Shown here: in pieces, positions 6,397 to 9,733 of the stretch
Layout of the letters: every line of letters begins with the position of its first letter
Position numbering within the stretch: the stretch's first letter is position 1
Assembly: GCA_903957405.1 (NCBI GenBank)
Contig: CAJBPC010000315.1
Coordinates: forward strand, 1-9,733
DNA: 9,733 nt
Direction: 5' to 3'
Origin: an uncultured bacterium
GTDB lineage: Bacteria; Bacteroidota; Bacteroidia; Chitinophagales; Chitinophagaceae
Notes under the pieces: generated by a model
The model's database searches: none
The model's input: only the letters and a program-made list of their open reading frames with translations
What the model was told of the DNA's origin: nothing
Position numbers and translations under genes: made by a program

Positions 6397-9300
6397 TCAG
6401 AATTTCAGGTTCAGGTTGAAACCGATGTTGCGAGTGATGGGCAGGCCGGTCGCTTCGAGACCGATGAGGTTGTCGGAAGGGAAACCAAACTGTTCCGGAT
6501 GGATGTTGGGGACCCACTTCTTGATGACAAGCACATTGCTGGCCACCGCACTCAGCCGCAAACCCTTTATGAACTTCAGCTTCTGCACATGCCGGGTGAA
6601 GTCATACCCCATCGTCAGCTGGCGCAGTTGCCACAGTCCGGCATCATACACGAATTCTTCTGCGATGTTCTGGCTTCGGACAGTCTCGTAGAAAGCCTGT
6701 ACGCCAGACTTGACGACATTCGTCTGCCCGTTTTGATTCACGCCGTTGCCAACGACAAATCCCTCCGCCCTTCCGGCAAGAGTGGCTTTGTGCAGCCCGT
6801 GACGCCAGGCGTTGTGGTTGGTGCCGGAGATCATCTTATGCCCGAGTTTGAAATCGACCAGTGCCGAGAATGTGATGCCCTTGAAGTTGAATGCATTGGT
6901 GATGCCTCCTGTCCACACAGGGACCGCACTGCCGAAAGCGATCTGATTGGCGGTACGCAGCGGCCTGCCATTGCCGGCGTCAAAGATCTGCTGGCCTTTG
7001 GCATCCCTCTGATATCCGTACCCGTACAACTGGCCAAGCGGCTTACCTACGACCTGCCGGAGCTCGCCGGTGAAGTCCGCCACACCGACGGTGATGATCG
7101 TGTCGCCGACACCGCTGCCGAGACTCAGCACTTCCGATTGGTTATAGGCGCCATTCACGTTGAGGTCCCATGTGAAATTTCGTGTCTTCACGGGCCTGAC
7201 ATTGACCATGAACTCAATACCCCGATTGCGGCTTTCGCCGACATTCACAAGCTTGCGCTGGTATCCGGATGCGTCAGATATCTGGGCCTGAAGGATCTGG
7301 TCGGAAGAGAGCTTATCATAGTAACTGACTTCAAAGGCGAGTTTTCCGCCGAACATCCGCATCTCCAGTCCGATTTCCTTTTCGGAGACGCGCATAGGCT
7401 TCAGGTTCGGATTGGGCACCACGGTCGCATTGATGGATGCGAGGGACTGTGGCGTACCGGCCTGGTTTGGAAACTGCAAAGGGTTGATGAGGTAAAAGAG
7501 GCTGTTCGAATACGGCGGAACATCCGTATCACTGCCCACTTCGGCATAGGCCACCCGTAGCTTCCCGTAATCGATCCAGGAAGGCATGGCGTCACGGAAC
7601 GCATCGGAGAAGATGAAGCTGCCTGTGATGGAAGGATAAAGGATGCTCCTGTTTTCCGGAGACAGTGTGGAGAACCAGTCGTTGCGGACCGTGCCGTTGA
7701 TGTAGAGATAGCCTTTGTAAGAGAGTTCAGCAGATCCATACACGGAATTCACCTGCCTTTCTGAGACATCATACAGCGGCTGCAAAAGCCTTCCATTGGT
7801 GAGCGTGTAAATGCCCCGCGTGTAGAAATCATTCACCAGCACATTGTTCCTGTTGAGTTTCCTTTTCATCTGGTTTCCGCCGGCCATTAGGTCGACGGCG
7901 AAATCCCCGAATTTCTTTTTCGCTCCGATCAACAGATCCGAATTCATCTCACGGAACCTGCGTTCATCCTGGATATATTCTCCGTTCACGAATCCGGGAG
8001 GCGCAGGTGCCTGTCGCTGGCTTCCGGTCGGGAGGTTGTAATCCTGGGAACGGGAATAGTAATCCTGTCCGATCCGGCCCTGCAGGTACAGCCAGTTGGT
8101 GATATCATACCGGGCTGTGAGGTTGCCGAAGAAACGGTCACGCACGATATGGTCGAAACGCGTCAGCGCAAAATAGGGATTGGTCCGGTTGGTGAACCTC
8201 GACCAGGAGATTTCATCCCCCACGGCGTTCTGTGCGTTCTGTTTCAAAAGATCCATCGGCATGGAATTCGCCATGTTGAAAAGCACGACCGGGCTGTAAT
8301 CCTGCTCCCCGATATTCGGAGGGTTATTTCTTACTTCATTGGAGTAGCTCACATTGCCCGACACGGTCAGTTTCTTGGCAAAGGTCTGTGTGAATCCGAT
8401 GTTTACATTCTTGCGGTTGAAATCAGAACCGGGAAGAATGGCCGTCGACTGCATATTCGAGAGCGAGAGGCTGAAGCCTCCGAATTCTCCACCGGAAGAA
8501 AGCGTCACGGAATTTGTCAGGCTGTTGCCCTGCCGGTAATATTGTTTGATCTGGTTTCGCTGCGGTTCATAGGGCACTTCGACGTTGTCGAAAAGGATCT
8601 GCTTCATGCCCGGCTGGAATTTTTCACCGAAACTCCACTGGCCCGAGGTGGGAAAAGGGGTAGTGGGCCTGACGCCATTCTCCCCCTGTCCGTACTCATA
8701 TTGATAATCGGTATAATCGATCAGCGTCTCGTTGGAATAATTCGAATTCACATCGATGCCGATGCCCGTGCCTTTTCCTCTCGTCTTGGTGGTGATCATG
8801 ATCACCCCGTCTTTCGCACGGGAGCCATAGAGTGCCGACGCCGCGGCACCCTTCAGCACCGTCATGGATTCGATGTTGTCAGGATCGATGCTGCTCAGTC
8901 CATCTCCACCGTCGGATGTCCGGTTGCTGCCCCTTGCTGACACATCCCCCCGGGCGCCGAAATTCGTATTGTCGACCGGCACTCCGTTTATGACGATGAG
9001 CGGAGAGTTGTTGCCGCCGAAGGATGACTGCCCTCGGATGCGGATCTTGGAAGTGCCGGCGGGACCGGAACCCAATGACGTGATGTTCACACCCGCGATC
9101 TTTCCTTCCAATGCATTCATGAAGCTGGAAGTGCGGTTCACCGTCAGCTGATCGGAGTTGACGGAGGAAGTGGCATAGCCCAGGCTCTTGGCCTCCCGTT
9201 TGATGCCCAGTGCTGTGACGACGACCGCCTGCATGTTCGATGATGCCTCTGTGAGTGCGACGATGACATTGCCACTGCCACTGAGCTTCACTTCCTTTGA

Positions 9301-9733
9301 TACGAATCCGATGGAGGTGAATACAAGCGTGCCGCGGGCATCTTCCAACTCCAGGGTGAATGCCCCATCCTTGTCCGTGGTGGTACCGGTCGTTGTGCCC
9401 TTCAGTACGACACTGACATTGGCCAGCGGAATGCCGTTGGCATCTGTCACTTTGCCGGAGATCGGAATGGCGGAAACAGGCGGCGGCATCGCTTCCGGCA
9501 ACGCAACGCCGATATTTCTTTCCTTCACGATGATGTGATGTTCAAGGATGCTGGCAGAAAGTGGCTGATGGTCGAAACATTCCAAAAGCGCCTCTTCAAG
9601 AGGAGCGTTATGCAGGGAGACGGAGACCTTCCCGGCCTTCTCCATCACGCTTTTGGTGTACACAAAAGTATAACCGGTCTGCTTGGTGATGATCTTGAAA
9701 ATATCCTCCAATGATGCATCCTTTTTTCTGATG
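6397..9733 (-). CDS. susC: SusC/RagA-family TonB-dependent outer-membrane transporter with N-terminal STN domain (5' partial)
   Basis: Outer-membrane beta-barrel that imports a ligand captured by its SusD partner, powered by TonB. The reading frame is open to the right edge: codons for IRKKDAS precede the TTG at 9711-9709, so the true start and the signal peptide lie outside the window. Counting from that TTG, residues 1-63 form a secretin/TonB short N-terminal (STN) domain. Residues about 83-160 form a carboxypeptidase-regulatory-like domain (ISGKVTDANGIPLANV). A TonB-box-like stretch (MQAVVVTALG) follows at 160-169, then the plug at about 171-310, with IRIRGQSSFGG, PLIVINGVPVD and the ALYGSRAKDGVIMITTK signature. 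The rest is barrel, ending in NLNLKF with the terminal Phe typical of BAM substrates. About 1,110 residues are visible, normal for the family, with no frameshift. The STN domain marks the SusC subset usually controlled by a FecR anti-sigma factor and an ECF sigma factor. The ligand cannot be read from sequence; the downstream genes suggest a sugar acid or a conjugate of one. Confidence 0.96.
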   Translation of the reverse strand, partial: IRKKDASLEDIFKIITKQTGYTFVYTKSVMEKAGKVSVSLHNAPLEEALLECFDHQPLSASILEHHIIVKERNIGVALPEAMPPPVSAIPISGKVTDANGIPLANVSVVLKGTTTGTTTDKDGAFTLELEDARGTLVFTSIGFVSKEVKLSGSGNVIVALTEASSNMQAVVVTALGIKREAKSLGYATSSVNSDQLTVNRTSSFMNALEGKIAGVNITSLGSGPAGTSKIRIRGQSSFGGNNSPLIVINGVPVDNTNFGARGDVSARGSNRTSDGGDGLSSIDPDNIESMTVLKGAAASALYGSRAKDGVIMITTKTRGKGTGIGIDVNSNYSNETLIDYTDYQYEYGQGENGVRPTTPFPTSGQWSFGEKFQPGMKQILFDNVEVPYEPQRNQIKQYYRQGNSLTNSVTLSSGGEFGGFSLSLSNMQSTAILPGSDFNRKNVNIGFTQTFAKKLTVSGNVSYSNEVRNNPPNIGEQDYSPVVLFNMANSMPMDLLKQNAQNAVGDEISWSRFTNRTNPYFALTRFDHIVRDRFFGNLTARYDITNWLYLQGRIGQDYYSRSQDYNLPTGSQRQAPAPPGFVNGEYIQDERRFREMNSDLLIGAKKKFGDFAVDLMAGGNQMKRKLNRNNVLVNDFYTRGIYTLTNGRLLQPLYDVSERQVNSVYGSAELSYKGYLYINGTVRNDWFSTLSPENRSILYPSITGSFIFSDAFRDAMPSWIDYGKLRVAYAEVGSDTDVPPYSNSLFYLINPLQFPNQAGTPQSLASINATVVPNPNLKPMRVSEKEIGLEMRMFGGKLAFEVSYYDKLSSDQILQAQISDASGYQRKLVNVGESRNRGIEFMVNVRPVKTRNFTWDLNVNGAYNQSEVLSLGSGVGDTIITVGVADFTGELRQVVGKPLGQLYGYGYQRDAKGQQIFDAGNGRPLRTANQIAFGSAVPVWTGGITNAFNFKGITFSALVDFKLGHKMISGTNHNAWRHGLHKATLAGRAEGFVVGNGVNQNGQTNVVKSGVQAFYETVRSQNIAEEFVYDAGLWQLRQLTMGYDFTRHVQKLKFIKGLRLSAVASNVLVIKKWVPNIHPEQFGFPSDNLIGLEATGLPITRNIGFNLNLKF

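Noticed and set aside
6202..7560. 452-codon open frame on the plus strand
   Set aside because: It runs antisense across the susC end and the susD start, both of which are unmistakable from motifs. Its translation has no recognisable domain and looks like the mirror frame of a GC-rich gene.
9709..9711. TTG as the start of the SusC-type protein
   Set aside because: The frame continues upstream to the window edge (IRKKDAS), the STN domain is already under way, and no signal peptide follows the TTG, so it is an internal Leu codon.

Overview
All seven genes in this 9.7 kb window lie on the minus strand and are tightly packed, so in transcription order the window reads from its right edge to its left edge. 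The organism is almost certainly a member of Bacteroidota. A SusC-type TonB-dependent transporter is followed by a SusD lipoprotein whose signal peptide ends in a Cys followed by charged residues. Leaders between genes are A-rich, with little Shine-Dalgarno character. The fairly GC-rich base composition and the style of the SusC plug fit a soil-type lineage such as Chitinophagaceae better than gut Bacteroides, but this placement is an inference.

Layout in transcription order: (1) a SusC/RagA outer-membrane transporter with an N-terminal STN domain, 5' end beyond the window (6397-9733); (2) a SusD/RagB lipoprotein (4842-6368); (3) an HpcH/HpaI aldolase resembling GarL (4021-4797); (4) a GntP-family sugar-acid permease (2561-4009); (5) a Tat-exported TIM-barrel protein related to mannonate dehydratase UxuA (1346-2527); (6) a GarR-type tartronate semialdehyde reductase (444-1319); (7) the first 148 codons of an enolase-superfamily dehydratase close to glucarate dehydratase GudD, cut by the left edge (1-444). 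Gaps are 28, 44, 11, 33 and 26 bp, and the last two genes overlap by one base. This strongly suggests a single operon. No gap is long enough to hold another gene, and I saw no RNA gene, mobile element, CRISPR array or clear terminator.

Together the genes read as an aldarate (glucarate/galactarate-type) utilisation operon built onto a SusCD uptake pair. SusCD would capture the substrate at the outer membrane and the GntP permease would carry a sugar acid across the inner membrane. The GudD-like enzyme would dehydrate glucarate to 5-keto-4-deoxyglucarate. The GarL-like aldolase would split that into pyruvate and tartronate semialdehyde, and GarR would reduce the latter to glycerate. Glycerate kinase and any regulator are not in the window. 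The odd member is the Tat-exported UxuA relative: it keeps all four predicted metal ligands but has a shortened substrate-side region, so its reaction is open and may be periplasmic.
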